From the NCBI GenBank assembly GCA_021156265.1, contig JAJNBR010000138.1, positions 1-7,423 of the forward strand: DNA of 7,423 nucleotides, given 5' to 3'. Origin of the DNA: Flavipsychrobacter sp. GTDB lineage: Bacteria > Bacteroidota > Bacteroidia > Chitinophagales > Chitinophagaceae. Shown piece by piece: positions 6,099-7,423 of the stretch (its first letter is position 1; every line of letters starts with the position of its first letter). The notes beneath the pieces are model-generated. The model saw nothing but the letters and a program-made list of their open reading frames with translations, was not told where the DNA came from and made no database searches. The translations under genes and the position numbers were made by a program.

Positions 6099-7423
6099 AT
6101 GAGAACACAAACATTCTACGGGAAGCTAAAACGAGCCTGCCTTGCAACGCTTTCGCTGATTACTTTCAGCATCGCAGCTTCTGGTCAATGCCAGACAAAT
6201 TCACTGCCCATCAACACAGGTTACACCACCACCGGCCCCATAGCCGTTGGTACTCCCGATGCGCATTGGGAAGTTGTGTCTTTGTCTACCGACATTGTTA
6301 ATAACGTGACGCCAACACCCCCGGCTACACCTTATGCCGCCGTGATCACCAACTGGGGCTGGGGTGCCACCAACCCAAACAGCAACTGGATCAGTTTCTA
6401 TCATCCAACGGGCGCTTTCTATGCAACTACAGCTCCGCCCGATGCTTACTATATGAAATTGCGCAGAACCTTCACTATGTGCCAGGACGACGATATCAGG
6501 GTAGCACTGCAAATAGCGCGCGACAATTACCTTACCTATATCAAGGTAGACGGCAATCCTTCTATCATTCCTTCTGATCCCGTGGCACAGAACACCGCCT
6601 TATTTAATACCTGGCAAACACTGCCTGTCATGAATTATGCGCTTACAGCCGGCACACATACCATAGAAGTAGAAGTATGGGACTTTCACGATGCATCACT
6701 CCCCAACCAGGCCAACCCGCACGGCTTTAACCTGGTCGGCACTGTTTCTTCTGCATCTGCCAGCAACTCCATCATCGACGACCATAACTGCCCTGCCTTT
6801 ACCTGCGATGATGAATGCGATGACGCCTGCTTCTGGAAAGTAAGTGGCAATACCATAGCCAGCAACCGCAATTTCTTTGGTACACGCAGTGCACATAATG
6901 TGAGGATCATCACCAACAATACACTTCGTGGTGTGATGACGCAAACGGGTTTACTCGGCTGGAATACCATGACGCCTACCTCTTACCTGCACGTATTGTG
7001 TACCGGCAACAGACCCGACGATGGCAGCGCAGGCTCTGACATCCGTTTCGAGAACCTGGAACCGGGCAATGGTGATCCTTTGGTAATAGACGCAGCAGGC
7101 AATGTTTTCCGCGGCAGGGCTACCGGTGGCGGTGGCGACCCGGACGATCCTAAAGATGGAACAGGTGATCCTGCAGGAATGCGCCAACTATATGAACAGG
7201 AAAAACTAAAAGCTGAAAAGCTGACACAGCGCCTTACTGAACTTGAAGAAAAAGTAGCAAAGCTATCAGCCACACTCGATGCAAAGGGAGTTGTCGCACC
7301 AACAGCCGATGGCAACACGCTCGGCCAGAATATGCCCAATCCATTCGGTAAGGAAACCGTAATAGAATACAATGTGGTGAACATGGAACAAAGCGCTTCC
7401 ATCAACATCTACGATCTTAACGG
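6099..7423 (+). CDS. T9SS-exported multidomain protein (3' end cut by window)
   Basis: Open from the ATG at 6099 to the window edge: 441 full codons with no stop. Residues 1-30 form a signal peptide (hydrophobic core about 14-27, ending AASGQ). Residues 33-220 look like a beta-sandwich; the run from NWISFY (96-101) through YYMKLRRTFTM (117-127) to ARDNYLTYIKVDG (140-152) resembles carbohydrate-binding-like modules of secreted proteins. A cysteine/aspartate cluster C-X4-C-X3-C-X3-C follows (231-244). Residues 245-340 (FWKVSGN, NFFGT, TNNTLRG, TPTSYLHV) are a worn form of the tail-fibre-like pattern common in Bacteroidota surface proteins. A Gly/Asp/Pro linker (342-359) leads to a coiled coil (about 361-397). 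From 408, LGQNMPNPF and the following IEYNV and INIYDLN match the start of a type A T9SS sorting domain, which usually ends with a Lys/Arg tail about 40-50 residues later. It is therefore predicted to cross the outer membrane by T9SS and be surface-bound or released. It is divergent from the LamG kinase operon and shares its control region. Confidence 0.9.
   Translation, partial: MRTQTFYGKLKRACLATLSLITFSIAASGQCQTNSLPINTGYTTTGPIAVGTPDAHWEVVSLSTDIVNNVTPTPPATPYAAVITNWGWGATNPNSNWISFYHPTGAFYATTAPPDAYYMKLRRTFTMCQDDDIRVALQIARDNYLTYIKVDGNPSIIPSDPVAQNTALFNTWQTLPVMNYALTAGTHTIEVEVWDFHDASLPNQANPHGFNLVGTVSSASASNSIIDDHNCPAFTCDDECDDACFWKVSGNTIASNRNFFGTRSAHNVRIITNNTLRGVMTQTGLLGWNTMTPTSYLHVLCTGNRPDDGSAGSDIRFENLEPGNGDPLVIDAAGNVFRGRATGGGGDPDDPKDGTGDPAGMRQLYEQEKLKAEKLTQRLTELEEKVAKLSATLDAKGVVAPTADGNTLGQNMPNPFGKETVIEYNVVNMEQSASINIYDLN

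Noticed and set aside
6201..7408. Minus-strand open frames of 78-141 codons in the right part
   Set aside because: They are antisense to the continuous plus-strand frame from 6099, which has a signal peptide, coiled coil and T9SS sorting motif.
1..7423. CRISPR array, tRNA, rRNA, insertion sequence or phage genes
   Set aside because: I looked for regularly spaced repeats, cloverleaf-like segments, transposase or integrase motifs and terminal inverted repeats and saw none; coding is continuous and uniform in style.

Overview
The window reads as a chromosomal segment of a Bacteroidota bacterium, most likely of the Chitinophagales/Sphingobacteriia type. Four things point there: a type IX secretion (T9SS) C-terminal sorting signal on the rightmost gene, a LytS-type histidine kinase paired with a LytTR response regulator, a lipoprotein with a Bacteroidota-style 'SCKK' signal end, and promoter-like TANNTTTG elements with genes that mostly lack Shine-Dalgarno sequences. 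This placement is an inference from gene content; no rRNA or other phylogenetic marker is present.

Layout. Positions 1-134 hold no supported gene. A strong rho-independent terminator (135-162, minus strand) closes a minus-strand lipoprotein gene (181-792). Upstream of that gene, 52 bases away and in the same direction, is a soluble four-PAS-domain hybrid-free sensor histidine kinase (845-3166). Divergent from the kinase is a small TfoX N-terminal-domain protein (3250-3597, plus). It converges on a two-gene minus-strand operon: a histidine kinase with a periplasmic LamG/concanavalin-like domain (4371-5867), followed 5 bases later by its LytTR response regulator (3634-4365). A 231-base divergent intergenic region then leads to a plus-strand gene (6099 to beyond the window end) for a large secreted protein with a signal peptide, a beta-sandwich-like region, a tail-fibre-like region, a coiled coil and the beginning of a T9SS sorting domain.

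The most interesting signal is in the divergent region. Three copies of an ACCGTT-type repeat start at 5949, 5970 and 5991, exactly 21 bases apart. Two match the published LytTR-binding consensus at all nine positions and the third at eight of nine. I infer that the LytTR regulator encoded next door binds here, regulating its own operon, the divergent secreted protein, or both. That would make the right half a self-contained unit: a LamG domain senses something in the periplasm, the LytS-type kinase phosphorylates the LytTR regulator, and the regulator controls a T9SS-exported surface or secreted protein. The families are known; this particular arrangement and the 21-base triple repeat are what merit checking.
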